Assembly (NCBI GenBank): GCA_944376125.1 | Contig: CALWBQ010000005.1 | Span: 1 to 64,000 of the forward strand | Direction: 5' to 3' | From: an uncultured Lachnospiraceae bacterium | GTDB lineage: Bacteria > Bacillota > Clostridia > Lachnospirales > Lachnospiraceae | DNA length: 64,000 nt | Part shown: positions 49,544 to 58,293 of the stretch, piece after piece | Layout: each line of letters opens with the position of its first letter | How positions within the stretch are numbered: the stretch's first letter is position 1 | Program-made: the position numbers and the translations under genes | The notes under the pieces: generated by a model | What the model saw: the letters and a program-made list of their open reading frames with translations, nothing else | What the model was told of the DNA's origin: nothing | The model's database searches: none

Positions 49544-50701
49544 TCAGTCATCCAGAGTATAGATATCGCCGTATTTGGCTTCGAAATCTGCAGCATTGTT
49601 GGGAACAACAATCTCGCCGGAAGTGATTTTAGCCTTCACATCCTCAACTGCTGCAATCACATCATCGCTCAGATTGTCAGTTGTCGGAGCAATATCCACA
49701 CCGCCGGTTGTGATATCATAAGTAATCACGCCGCTGTCCAGGATTCCATACAGGGCCTCCTTTGCAGCGTCATAGCTTGCATTGTCCACTCTCTTCATAG
49801 CGGAGGTCAGAATCGTCTCCGGAGCGATGGAGCTCTGGTCAGTATCAACGCCGATCGCCCAGATGCCATTTTCCTTGCAGCCTTCGATCACACCCAGACC
49901 AGATCCGCCTGCAGCATGGAAGATAACGTCGGCACCCTCAGTCACCATAGATGTGGTTGCAGACTTTCCAGTTGCCGGGTCATTAAATGCATTTACATTG
50001 TACTGCAGAACCTCAGCATCCGGGTTAGCATCCTTCACGCCTGCTACATAGCCATAGCCGAACTGGTTCATGTTCTCATTGGACATACCGATGACAAAGC
50101 CAACTTTATTGCTCTCTGTTACCAGCCCTGCCACATAGCCTACCAGATAAGCAGACTGAGCCTGCTCGAACATCAGGCAGGTAACGTTTGGCAGATCTGC
50201 ATTCGTAGCATCATCGATAATTGCGAACTGCTGATCCGGATAGGTCTCTGCTGCAGTTCTGGTAGCGTCAGCCAGCATATAGCCTACACAGATAATCAGA
50301 TCATAGTCCTCGTCCACAAAGTTTTCAATATTAGGTGTATAATCAGCATCTGTATTGGACTCAAGGTAATTTACCTGGATTCCCAGATCCTGTCCTGCTT
50401 TCTGAAGTCCTTCCCAGGATGACTGGTTAAAGGAGCCATCATTTACACCGCCGACATCTGTAACCATACCAACTTTAAACTCAGAAGGATCCTTTACCGG
50501 TGTGCCCTCCGCTTCGGCTGCAGCGGTCTCCTCTGCCTCACTCCCAGCCTCAGCTGCCTCAGTTTCTGCTGCGGTGGTCTCTGCCGCAGTGGTCTCTGCT
50601 TCAGTAGCTGCCGTTGTAGCATCTGCTGCTCCGCCGCCGCATGCGGTCAGGGCTACTGTCATGGATGCTGACAGCAATACTGCTAATACAGATTTTTTCA
50701 T
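49544..50701 (-). CDS. bmpA: BMP-family nucleoside-binding lipoprotein
   Basis: A 385-residue lipoprotein. The signal peptide ends in the lipobox LTAC (Cys21), then an Ala/Glu/Thr-rich linker to about residue 70, then the BMP domain (VGMVTDVGGVNDGSFNQSSWEGL; ICVGYMLADAT; FHAAGGSGLGVIEG). BMP-family lipoproteins of this type, such as NupN and PnrA, bind nucleosides outside the membrane and hand them to a NupOPQ-like transporter, which is encoded downstream. The SD GGGAGGAAG precedes ATG 50701. Confidence 0.93.
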   Translation of the reverse strand: MKKSVLAVLLSASMTVALTACGGGAADATTAATEAETTAAETTAAETEAAEAGSEAEETAAAEAEGTPVKDPSEFKVGMVTDVGGVNDGSFNQSSWEGLQKAGQDLGIQVNYLESNTDADYTPNIENFVDEDYDLIICVGYMLADATRTAAETYPDQQFAIIDDATNADLPNVTCLMFEQAQSAYLVGYVAGLVTESNKVGFVIGMSNENMNQFGYGYVAGVKDANPDAEVLQYNVNAFNDPATGKSATTSMVTEGADVIFHAAGGSGLGVIEGCKENGIWAIGVDTDQSSIAPETILTSAMKRVDNASYDAAKEALYGILDSGVITYDITTGGVDIAPTTDNLSDDVIAAVEDVKAKITSGEIVVPNNAADFEAKYGDIYTLDD

Positions 50702-50754
50702 AAATTGCTTCCTCCCTTTCTTTAGGTAAAGATTCTGTAAAATCCTACATTTCT

Positions 50755-50783
50755 ATCATACCTTTTTTTGACAATTTCGTCAA
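50755..50783 (-). promoter_or_regulatory. Promoter of the nucleoside operon
   Basis: TTGACG, 17-base spacer and TATGAT on the minus strand, about 55 bases before the bmpA ATG. Confidence 0.75.
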
Positions 50784-50851
50784 TAAAAGGAGAAAATTTT
50801 TGTAAAAAAGTTCAAATATCGACTTTCAGATTCCTCCAAACTATAACATAA

Positions 50852-50889
50852 GCCTGTGCCCCAGAGCTCTGACGGCTCTGGGGCACAGG
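50852..50889 (-). terminator. Terminator after the sulfotransferase gene
   Basis: GCCTGTGCCCCAGAGC pairs with GCTCTGGGGCACAGGC around a six-base loop. The trailing TTATGTTATAGTTT is only partly U-rich. Confidence 0.75.
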
Positions 50890-50899
50890 CAATTTTACA

Positions 50900-52771
50900 T
50901 TAAAAATCAATTTCAATATTAGAATCGTAGATCTTATTTTCCAGAAGCAGTTTTACCTTCATCTTTCCCTTCAGTCCGGCTTTGTTGACAAATACGTCAA
51001 TATTTCTCGGGTCATTCTTGAGGAAAGTGCCTACGCACATTGCGCCATAATTTCCAGGTGCTGACGTGTCAACATAGTATCTGTGCTGGCAGCCCGCTTC
51101 GTCTTCCAAAATCAGGATTACCAGCTCACCTTTTTCATAGGTAGCATTGAAAGTAATTCTGTCATTCTCTTCCGTCAGGACAGCGCCATAGTGATCCGGA
51201 ATCTCTTCGTTTGTCGGCTCGGCCGGAACTTCCGTATCCCACTCTGGGGTAACGCTCATGGCGCCCAGGGCCTGGCCTTCTCCCAGCTCTGCCACTTCTC
51301 CTGCATAGTACATTGGCAATTTTTCTGCCCGGAACACATTAGACGGAACATGAAGCTCATAGACAACTTCATCATTGACAATCTCGCAGGTGACTGCATT
51401 AAGCCTGCAGTCACTTCCGGTTCCATCTGTACTGCCCAGCCCCTCTAACGGTTCTCCATTCTTGTATGCAATTCCGCCAGAGTGAACCATGTAGCGGCCC
51501 TCATCGTAATACTCTACGTTACAGATATACGGCGAGAAGAAATCTCCTCCTCTCTCCTTGCCAAACTGCCAGATCTGACGGATTGTCATATCCTTCGTGT
51601 TGATTCTGTAGCGAACTCCTCTGGAATAGCTGTCTTTCGCCTTCATATAATGTTCTTTTATCTTGGAGCGGTAATGCCCATTGTCGAACATCATAATATC
51701 GCCGTCCGGGCAAACTACTACACCGTGCTGCTCATAGGACCACTCAAACGGCTCTCCTACGGGCTTAAAGAAGTACTTTTTCACATACTCCTCCGGCCAG
51801 CCCTGGGGATCTCCGATGATCCAGTTCAGGTCTCCGGTGACAAAGTCGATATTGATGACTGCATCCTCATGGCGCCCGGACAGGGTGATGGAATTTGTCT
51901 TCTTGTCATACCAGACTGCATTGTTGTGGAACCAGTCATGGGCGGTACCAGTGCCGGAATAAGTAGACTGGCACTGATATGGCAGCAATTTTTTGTAGTC
52001 CCACAGGCGCAGGATCTTGCCTGTTTTTCTCTCGACCAAAGCCAGAACATCCTCCACAGTAGCTGCGTCCGGCATCTGGGTCAGCATCAGAATATTTCCA
52101 TCTTCCAATTCAAAAGTATCGTGGTGATAGCCGCCGGGAATCCTATACTCTTTGTAAATCTTTCCGTGGACTCCCATCTCATAGGTGCCGCTTACGTAAT
52201 ACGGAAGCCGAATCAGGCGGTCTGTTCCCACCAGAAGATGGCCGTTGGAAAGTCTCTTCAAATCAAAGCAGACATTAATCGTCAGATACCAGCGAACATC
52301 TCCTGCATAGTCGCAGGCCAGCGCATCTGCTTTGGAGGTCTGGGTCAGAAAGATCACGTTGTCCCCCATATGTTCCTTGTTTGGTTTGCAGAATGTCGGA
52401 ACCGGAACTTCTGGCGGAAGGGGATCTGTCTGGATCTTAATTTCCGATTTTTCGCCGCCGGATAAAGACAGCTCCACTGTATTCTCATAACCGCCATACA
52501 ATCCGTATACCGGGAGAACATGCTCCGTCTCAGCCGGGAAACGGTGGACGATATTCCCCTCTGTTGTCTTCCCCTTTACGGTCAGCGTAACCTCCTGTTT
52601 AGTAGAGGTGCGGAATAAAATCATTGCTGTCAAAGGAGAGATCAGGTAGGGATTTAACACAACTAACGGTTTGTCATAGGAATAATTTCCATTCTGAAAG
52701 TCTGACAAAAATGCCTCTTCTGCCTTTTTCTGTCTCTCAATCAGGCTTTCTTTTTTTTCATATTTTACCAT
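50900..52771 (-). CDS. Aryl-sulfate sulfotransferase, leaderless
   Basis: A 623-residue protein of the PAPS-independent ASST family, which moves a sulfo group from a phenolic sulfate to another phenol through a sulfo-His intermediate. An N-terminal beta-sandwich (about 30-120) is followed by the beta-propeller. Candidate active-site residues appear in the expected order: His216-His217 (GGYHHD), His282 (WFHNN), Arg300 (SGRH) and His349 (YEQHG). Unlike the E. coli enzyme there is no signal peptide, so it should be cytoplasmic. AGGAGG precedes ATG 52771, 12 bases after the anion carrier gene. Confidence 0.88.
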   Translation of the reverse strand: MVKYEKKESLIERQKKAEEAFLSDFQNGNYSYDKPLVVLNPYLISPLTAMILFRTSTKQEVTLTVKGKTTEGNIVHRFPAETEHVLPVYGLYGGYENTVELSLSGGEKSEIKIQTDPLPPEVPVPTFCKPNKEHMGDNVIFLTQTSKADALACDYAGDVRWYLTINVCFDLKRLSNGHLLVGTDRLIRLPYYVSGTYEMGVHGKIYKEYRIPGGYHHDTFELEDGNILMLTQMPDAATVEDVLALVERKTGKILRLWDYKKLLPYQCQSTYSGTGTAHDWFHNNAVWYDKKTNSITLSGRHEDAVINIDFVTGDLNWIIGDPQGWPEEYVKKYFFKPVGEPFEWSYEQHGVVVCPDGDIMMFDNGHYRSKIKEHYMKAKDSYSRGVRYRINTKDMTIRQIWQFGKERGGDFFSPYICNVEYYDEGRYMVHSGGIAYKNGEPLEGLGSTDGTGSDCRLNAVTCEIVNDEVVYELHVPSNVFRAEKLPMYYAGEVAELGEGQALGAMSVTPEWDTEVPAEPTNEEIPDHYGAVLTEENDRITFNATYEKGELVILILEDEAGCQHRYYVDTSAPGNYGAMCVGTFLKNDPRNIDVFVNKAGLKGKMKVKLLLENKIYDSNIEIDF

Positions 52772-52783
52772 TTGATATTCCTC

Positions 52784-54193
52784 CTACTGTAAGAATCCGG
52801 TAATTGACCAGTATGGATACATTAATGCCACTAAGAAGAGCAGGCTCAATACAGTCCTTCCTGTAGAGAATTTAATTGCCTTCTTCATATCGAAGACATC
52901 GTAGCTGAAAAGGATCAGGAATAAAGCCCATTCATATGGGAAGAAGAGCTGCTCAACACCCCATACAAAGCTGAACGTTGTTCCGACCACACTGAGGTTC
53001 AGGTTCTCCGCAATGCTGATAAAAAGCGGGGAGAAGGATGCCATTCCTGCCAGAGGGGTCATCATCAGGTCTACGATAACACCTACCAGCCAGGTCACTA
53101 CAAACATGCCCAGATTGTTGATATTCTGCAGAACTGGCATCATCAGGGTGCTGACCAGATCTGCTACGCCTACACTGTTGGACATATTGCCGATTGACAT
53201 TGTCGCTGCAACAAAGAACACCATCGTGAAGTTTACATCCTTTAAATCTTCCGGTTTGCCGACATCAATGCCGGGAATAAAGCAGACGATAACAGCAAGT
53301 GTAAACAGCCAGCCGGGATCAATTCCGGAGAAGATGATGGCTGCTACCAGCCCCAGCAGAATGATCAAAAACTTGATTTCTTTCGTTGACATCTTGCCCA
53401 GAGCCTTATATTTTTCTTCAAAATATTCTTTTCCATCAATCTTTGCATCCTGTTTGAACATTATGCGGATCATCACCAGCAGAGCGATGAGCCAAAGAAG
53501 CATAACTGGGAAGTTGCTGATAAAATACTGCATCCAGCTGACATCTTTCCCGATCTCCTGCAGGTAGGAATTGACCAGCTGCAGATTTTCACTGGCCGAA
53601 AGGTACATCCAGGAAGGTGCGATGGCGGCTACAAAGCCTGCAAACATGATGCCTGCCGCGGTATTGCTGTTGTTAGGAATTTTAAGTGCTGTGTAAATAC
53701 CGTAGCAAAGTGCACAGTAAAGAGCAACACGTCCAGTCATGTTGGGGACCAGAAGGCCGATGACAATGCCGGAAAGAACCAGGCCAGTCACAATGCCTTT
53801 ATAGGAACCGCCAGATTTTACGATAAAGAAGTATGCGATCCGGTTCATTAAACCGCTTTTCTCAAAGATAACAGAGAGCGTCAGGCCGCCCAGAGACAGC
53901 CACACAACGGAACCTGTCCAGGGGCCCATAACGACGGTCGCTGGTGCCACGCCCCACAGGATCGCTCCGACTGTCAGCAAAAGGCCGGAAATGTAAACCG
54001 GGAGCAGGTTCATCGCCCACGTCAAAATCGCCCACGCAGTGACGACGAAAAATTTTCTCATTTCCAGGGTAACTGCCTCAGTCTGAGGAATCACAAAATA
54101 TAAGATCACTGGAATGCCTATGGCAATGAGCCATTTGATTGCCTGAACCGCTGATGGATTTAGCTTCGCGGCTGCCTTATTCTGTTCGTTCAT
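52784..54193 (-). CDS. DASS/SLC13-family anion:cation symporter
   Basis: A 469-residue carrier with about 11-12 membrane spans. The SLC13 pattern is seen in AWAILTWAMNLLPVYISGLLL, a half-repeat beginning GSVVWLSLGGLTLSVIFEKSG, and the second repeat with VNFTMVFFVAATMSIGNM and DLMMTPLAGMASFSP. Family members import dicarboxylates, sulfate or other organic anions with Na+. ATG 54193 follows AAAGGGGG; the ATG at 54217 is less likely. It lies between the TIM-barrel protein and the sulfotransferase and would deliver their substrate. Confidence 0.88.
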   Translation of the reverse strand: MNEQNKAAAKLNPSAVQAIKWLIAIGIPVILYFVIPQTEAVTLEMRKFFVVTAWAILTWAMNLLPVYISGLLLTVGAILWGVAPATVVMGPWTGSVVWLSLGGLTLSVIFEKSGLMNRIAYFFIVKSGGSYKGIVTGLVLSGIVIGLLVPNMTGRVALYCALCYGIYTALKIPNNSNTAAGIMFAGFVAAIAPSWMYLSASENLQLVNSYLQEIGKDVSWMQYFISNFPVMLLWLIALLVMIRIMFKQDAKIDGKEYFEEKYKALGKMSTKEIKFLIILLGLVAAIIFSGIDPGWLFTLAVIVCFIPGIDVGKPEDLKDVNFTMVFFVAATMSIGNMSNSVGVADLVSTLMMPVLQNINNLGMFVVTWLVGVIVDLMMTPLAGMASFSPLFISIAENLNLSVVGTTFSFVWGVEQLFFPYEWALFLILFSYDVFDMKKAIKFSTGRTVLSLLFLVALMYPYWSITGFLQ

Positions 54194-54230
54194 TCTTTTT
54201 CCCCCTTTGCATGTCATTCCAACTGCTGTA

Positions 54231-55061
54231 TTACTTCTTGATTGCCTTAAATGCCTCTGTCTGAGCCGTCATTCCTCTCTCGGAAGCAAGGCGCTCAATA
54301 GAAGATGCTCCGAAGAATCCATCGATTTCAGGTACATTCTTGATAACGTAAGCTGCATCTTCCGGATCTGCAATGGGGCCGCCGTGGCAGATTACCATAA
54401 TGTCTGGCCGAACTTCCCGCCCAGCTTTGATGATACCGCGAATCTTCTCGCAGCAATCGTCAAGGGTAATGGCTGTCTCCGCACCGATCGATCCTTTTGT
54501 TGTCAGGCCCATATGGGCAACCAGGATGTCTGCTCCAGCTTCTGCCATGGCCTTTGCCTGGGAGGGATCAAATACATACGGGCAGGTCAGCATATCCAGC
54601 TTATGTGCCTCACGGATCATATCAACCTCAAGGCCATATCCCATTCCAGTCTCCTCCAGATTAGCGCGGAAGGTTCCGTCGATCAAGCCGACAGTCGGGA
54701 AGTTCTGAACACCGTTAAATCCCTGCTCTTTTAATTTTTTCAGGAACAGATCCATGACACGGAAGGGGTCTGTCCCGCAGACACCAGCCAGAACAGGCGT
54801 ATTCTTTACAATTGGAAGAACCTCTGCTCCCATCTCCTGTACGATTTTGTTGGCATCTCCATATGCCAGAAGTCCTGAAAGAGAGCCGCGGCCTGCCATT
54901 CTGAAACGCCCGGAATTATAAATAATCAGCATGTCAGCTCCGCCTTTTTCGCTGCACTTAGCTGTGATTCCGGTTCCGGCCCCAACGCCTACCAAAATTC
55001 TTCCACTTTTCACTTCATTGCGGAACTTTTCCATAATTTCGCTTCTTGTCATTCTGTTCAT
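54231..55061 (-). CDS. TIM-barrel protein of the PEP hydrolase-like family (PF09370)
   Basis: A 276-residue TIM-barrel protein. [50 protein letters not shown] and VICHGGP (His226) are the conserved blocks; Gly-rich loops suggest a phosphate or carboxylate ligand. The family name (phosphoenolpyruvate hydrolase-like, formerly TIM-barrel signal transduction) does not establish the reaction. It follows the Tm-1-like gene by 22 bases. The two domains are fused in tomato Tm-1 and related proteins, so they probably form one enzyme complex here. Confidence 0.88.
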   Translation of the reverse strand: MNRMTRSEIMEKFRNEVKSGRILVGVGAGTGITAKCSEKGGADMLIIYNSGRFRMAGRGSLSGLLAYGDANKIVQEMGAEVLPIVKNTPVLAGVCGTDPFRVMDLFLKKLKEQGFNGVQNFPTVGLIDGTFRANLEETGMGYGLEVDMIREAHKLDMLTCPYVFDPSQAKAMAEAGADILVAHMGLTTKGSIGAETAITLDDCCEKIRGIIKAGREVRPDIMVICHGGPIADPEDAAYVIKNVPEIDGFFGASSIERLASERGMTAQTEAFKAIKK

Positions 55062-55083
55062 ACTAATACCTCCTATTTATTGC

Positions 55084-56304
55084 TTAATGGTTCTCCATTA
55101 ACTGAATCAATGTTTTTGCTGCTTTTTCTGCAAATTCCGGGTCATTGATGGCCATATCACACTCTTCTATTTTGACCACGTCCTGATTGACATTTTCTTT
55201 TAAGGTGCGGAACAAAGCCGCATCCTCCTCCGGTCCATAGAAGGGCTGGCCCTCCACATCGATAGCCGATACACCCTTTAAAGGGAGCATAAGGACTGTC
55301 TTGCCAGAAGCCATATTCAATTTTTCTGCCAGCTTGTGAGCGATCTCAACATTTTCCTCCGCTGTTGTTCTCATCAAAGTAACCGTGGGATTGTGCTGAT
55401 AAAACTTTCTGCCTTTAAATTTCTGCGGAACCGTTTCCGGCGGGCCGAAATTCACCATATCCATAGCTCCCACTGAAACAACCTGGGGAATTCCGCACAG
55501 GGAAGCCGCTTCATTCCGCTTTTCCCCAGCTGCCAGCACGCCGCCTACAACCTGATCACACCACTCCGTGGTAGTCAGATCCAGAATTCCTTTAAAGTAT
55601 CCGGACTTTGCCATAGCCTCCATTGTCTTTCCGCCTGTCCCTGTTGCGTGGAACACCATCACCTCGTAGCCATGATTCTCCAGATATTCCTTTGCATGTT
55701 CAACGCAGGGCGTCGTCACGCCAAACATGGTGGCTGCTACCAGAGGCTTCTCATCTTCTTCCTCCTGGGGCAGCTTGTCCTTCAAGTCAACCATTCCTGC
55801 TGCAGCCAGCACTGCATTCCGGAAGATCGTTTTCGAGATTGCGTTGAGACCCGCCACATCCACAATGGACGGTATCATTACAATGTCACTGGTTCCTACG
55901 TACTGCTCCACATTTCCTGATGCCATCGTAGACACCATTACCTTAGGAACACCTATGGGAAGAGCTCTCATGGCTGCCGTCGCAAGAGAAGTCCCTCCGG
56001 ATCCCCCGAAGGATAAAATACCGTCAAACTTTCCTTCCTGATACAGCCGCGGAATCAAAATCTCCATTCCGGCAGCGATCGCCTTTGTCGCCTGTGCACG
56101 ATCATGCTTCTGAATCAGATCATCCAAATCATATCCAGCCGATTCCACGATCTCTCTGTTCGAAACATCCGGCTCAAACAGAGGTTCAAATACGCCTGTG
56201 TGAATAGTAAAAGGCCGGATTCCCAATTTTTCGATCAATTCCTTTACATAGAGAAATTCCTGGCCTTTTGTATCAAACGTTCCTGCCAATGCAATCGTCT
56301 TCAT
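55084..56304 (-). CDS. Tm-1-like ATP-binding protein (UPF0261)
   Basis: A 406-residue cytoplasmic protein with the UPF0261 pattern: ALAGTFDTKGQEF at the N terminus, SFGGSGGTSLA, SDIVMIPSIVDVAGLN, VFHATGTGGKTMEAM, LDLTTTEWCDQVVGG and the C-terminal PLKGVSAIDVEGQPF. The tomato Tm-1 homolog binds ATP in this domain, but the native bacterial reaction is unknown to me. It is the first gene of the operon, with GGGGGAGG before ATG 56304, downstream of repeated motifs that may bind the AraC-type regulator. Confidence 0.9.
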   Translation of the reverse strand: MKTIALAGTFDTKGQEFLYVKELIEKLGIRPFTIHTGVFEPLFEPDVSNREIVESAGYDLDDLIQKHDRAQATKAIAAGMEILIPRLYQEGKFDGILSFGGSGGTSLATAAMRALPIGVPKVMVSTMASGNVEQYVGTSDIVMIPSIVDVAGLNAISKTIFRNAVLAAAGMVDLKDKLPQEEEDEKPLVAATMFGVTTPCVEHAKEYLENHGYEVMVFHATGTGGKTMEAMAKSGYFKGILDLTTTEWCDQVVGGVLAAGEKRNEAASLCGIPQVVSVGAMDMVNFGPPETVPQKFKGRKFYQHNPTVTLMRTTAEENVEIAHKLAEKLNMASGKTVLMLPLKGVSAIDVEGQPFYGPEEDAALFRTLKENVNQDVVKIEECDMAINDPEFAEKAAKTLIQLMENH

Positions 56305-56338
56305 GTATCCTCCCCCTTTTCCGTAAATTCTTAACCTA

Positions 56339-56474
56339 TGTTTATATTTTAGTCCATCTCTTCGCCTTTATAAATGTGGTATCATTTCCTAATCTTGTGT
56401 TTATATTAATAATTTTGAATCCTTTCCCAGTGACTTTTTGTGTTTATATTTTATTTATTATTTGAGTCCATCTC
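56339..56474 (-). promoter_or_regulatory. Repeated motifs, candidate AraC-regulator operator
   Basis: On the minus strand AATATAAACA occurs three times (56348-56339, 56407-56398, 56450-56441); two copies extend to AATATAAACACAA. GAGATGGACT occurs twice (56360-56351 and 56474-56465), each just upstream of an AATATAAACA copy. Paired direct repeats in front of a regulated operon are the usual layout for AraC-family sites. No strong -35/-10 pair is visible, consistent with an activated promoter. Confidence 0.5.
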
Positions 56475-56578
56475 CACATTAAGAAAGATTTTTTTTTGCT
56501 CCATTTTATATAGTACGATAAATTGTTTGTATTGATTATTTTTTTCTGATTTTTTAGAAACCGTTGTCTGAAAGAGCA

Positions 56579-56611
56579 TAAAAAAACAGCAGCAACATTG
56601 CGTCACTGCCG
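56579..56611 (-). terminator. Terminator after the TIM-barrel/AraC regulator gene
   Basis: CAG...GCAA pairs with TTGC...CTG with a small internal loop, followed by TTTTTTATG on the minus strand, six bases after the stop. Confidence 0.55.
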
Positions 56612-56616
56612 ATTTT

Positions 56617-57807
56617 CTACTGTTTCTGTTCAATATATTCTGTAGGGGATATCCCCGTATATTTCTTAAACATTTTGGAAAACTGCGCGTAATCCTCGTA
56701 TCCCACCATATCTGCCGCCTCTTTGCAGGTGATATGTCTTTCCCGAAACAGTTTCTTTGCCTTATTGATCCGAAATTTAATCAGGTATTCCGTGAAACTG
56801 CATCCTACCTCTTTTTTGAACTTCACACTGAGATAAGAGCTGGAAACATGGGTGTAAGTTGCCAGATCCTGCATCTGAATTTTCTGCATATAATGCTCTT
56901 CTATATATTTCTTTACAAAATCCACATAATCATCTGGATGCAGATTTCCATTGAGCAGCTTCGTCATAGGATCATTGGCATCAAAGCTGCCGCAGCTTTT
57001 AAAGGCCTTTGTGGTATTTAAAATAGCCCGCTCTACCGGAATCCGCTCAAAAGTCGACCCTCCGATATATCCCTGGCATTTGGTATTCTGGTACATGTAC
57101 TGCATATCAATAGGTGTGTTTGCCGGTCCCGCGTAGATCATTTTCATCACATCGCCCCGCACCTCATCGCAGGCATTAAAAATTTCTTCAGAAATCTTCT
57201 TTGCATCATTGATGGATATGTATTTTTTGGCGCCCAGAAAGCCGCCTTTCGTCAGGCCAAAATGAGCACAAATCACATCGGCTCCAGCCTGCGCCATTGC
57301 CCTGCTCTGATCCGCATCCGTCACAAAGGCGATTGTAAAAAGATCCATAAAGTGGGCCAATTTGATAGCCTCCACTTCTTTTTCAAAACTGTTGCCTTCC
57401 ATCTCGATAGCGGTTTTAAAATTACCGTCGATCAGGGACAGAGTCGGATAATTTACGATGCCTGAAAAGCCATTCTCCTTAATCTGCTGCAGGTAATCAT
57501 ATAAATTAATCATCGGATCACTGGCAAAAAGCCCAAAAAGCACCGGCTTGTCTTTTATAATCGTCAGCAGCTCATTTTGTCCCATATTCATAACAATGGA
57601 ATTACTGTTTCCATAGCAGAGATAGCTGGAAAATGAACTCCGCCCCATAATCCGGAACTTACCAGCGCTGAGCGCCAAGAGAATATCCGCTCCCCCTTCT
57701 GCCGCATACTTGGCTGTCATCCCGGATCCAGCCACTACCCCCAAAATGTGACCATTGATGTGAATCTGAGCATTAAGATTTTTTAAGATTTCTTCTCTGG
57801 CGATCAT
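56617..57807 (-). CDS. TIM-barrel (PEP hydrolase-like)/AraC fusion transcription regulator
   Basis: A 396-residue two-domain protein. Residues 1 to about 275 are a PF09370-type TIM barrel (VVAGSGMTAKYAAEGGADILL, SAGKFRIMGRSSFSSYLCYGNSNSIV, CAHFGLTKGG), clearly paralogous to the stand-alone protein at 54231-55061. Residues about 295-396 are an AraC/XylS DNA-binding domain with two helix-turn-helix units (MQDLATYTHVSSSYLSVKF; AADMVGYEDYAQFSKMFKKYTGISPTEY). The enzyme's CHGGP motif reads IYAGP here (Tyr225), so the domain may bind without catalysis. AGGAGG precedes the ATG. It probably senses the pathway's substrate and activates the operon. Confidence 0.9.
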   Translation of the reverse strand: MIAREEILKNLNAQIHINGHILGVVAGSGMTAKYAAEGGADILLALSAGKFRIMGRSSFSSYLCYGNSNSIVMNMGQNELLTIIKDKPVLFGLFASDPMINLYDYLQQIKENGFSGIVNYPTLSLIDGNFKTAIEMEGNSFEKEVEAIKLAHFMDLFTIAFVTDADQSRAMAQAGADVICAHFGLTKGGFLGAKKYISINDAKKISEEIFNACDEVRGDVMKMIYAGPANTPIDMQYMYQNTKCQGYIGGSTFERIPVERAILNTTKAFKSCGSFDANDPMTKLLNGNLHPDDYVDFVKKYIEEHYMQKIQMQDLATYTHVSSSYLSVKFKKEVGCSFTEYLIKFRINKAKKLFRERHITCKEAADMVGYEDYAQFSKMFKKYTGISPTEYIEQKQ

Positions 57808-57908
57808 GCTTCCTCCTGTTGTCCTATCCTATGCCATCGCTTTCCAACTGCCTGACTGCTCCCATCGCCTTTTCGGCAAAACTGCACCCTTTCTATCAAT
57901 TCTATTCC

Positions 57909-57938
57909 ATTATATTACACGATTGTATTTTTTGACAA
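57909..57938 (-). promoter_or_regulatory. Promoter of the regulator gene
   Basis: TTGTCA, 18-base spacer and TATAAT on the minus strand, about 100 bases before the ATG. Confidence 0.7.
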
Positions 57939-58031
57939 CAATTTCTTTCTCTCTGTCAGGCATACCACTCATCTGCAGCCAATGTCTGACTGCCTCCGTT
58001 TTTCAACATTTCATCCATTCCCATATACTCA

Positions 58032-58075
58032 GAAAAGGCCGGAAACCCTTGTTTTTCCTGGTTTCCGGCCTTTTG
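58032..58075 (-). terminator. Terminator of the tRNA operon
   Basis: AAAAGGCCGGAAACC pairs with GGGTTTCCGGCCTTTT on the minus strand, just after tRNA-Thr. Its stem closely resembles the one beside tRNA-Gly. Confidence 0.88.
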
Positions 58076-58082
58076 CCTTGAA

Positions 58083-58155
58083 AGCCATTGACGTGATTCG
58101 AACACGCGACCCCTTCATTACGAGTGAAGTGCTCTACCGGCTGAGCTACAATGGC
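58083..58155 (-). tRNA. tRNA-Thr (CGT)
   Basis: A 73-nt tRNA. Acceptor GCCATTG/CAATGGC, D arm AGCTCAGCCGGTAGAGC, anticodon loop CTCGTAA (anticodon CGT) in stem CTTCA/TGAAG, T loop GTTCGAATC. Last of three cotranscribed tRNAs. Reads ACG. Confidence 0.95.
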
Positions 58156-58217
58156 ATATATGAAATTTTCTCTTTAAGGTAAAACAAGCTGCTGACTGAC
58201 AGCAGCTTGTACTTACA

Positions 58218-58289
58218 TGACCTCACCGGGAATCGAACCCGGGTTTACGCCGTGAGAGGGCGTCGTCTTGACCGCTTGACCATGAGGCC
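58218..58289 (-). tRNA. tRNA-Glu (CTC)
   Basis: A 72-nt tRNA. Acceptor GGCCTCA/TGAGGTC with one wobble pair, anticodon stem ACGCC/GGCGT around CTCTCAC (anticodon CTC), T arm CCGGGTTCGATTCCCGG. Reads GAG. Confidence 0.94.
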
Positions 58290-58293
58290 GAAA

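Larger units (their letters stand above)
56305..56616. other. 312-base AT-rich intergenic region between regulator and operon
   Basis: It holds the regulator's terminator near 56579-56611 and the repeated motifs at 56339-56474. The rest (56475-56578) is AT-rich with no open frame, RNA gene or other structure that I can support. Confidence 0.7.

Noticed and set aside
56305-56616. Repeats in the AT-rich gap as a CRISPR or phage attachment remnant
   Set aside because: Repeats are short, unevenly spaced and without unique spacers or cas genes; an operator explanation fits better.
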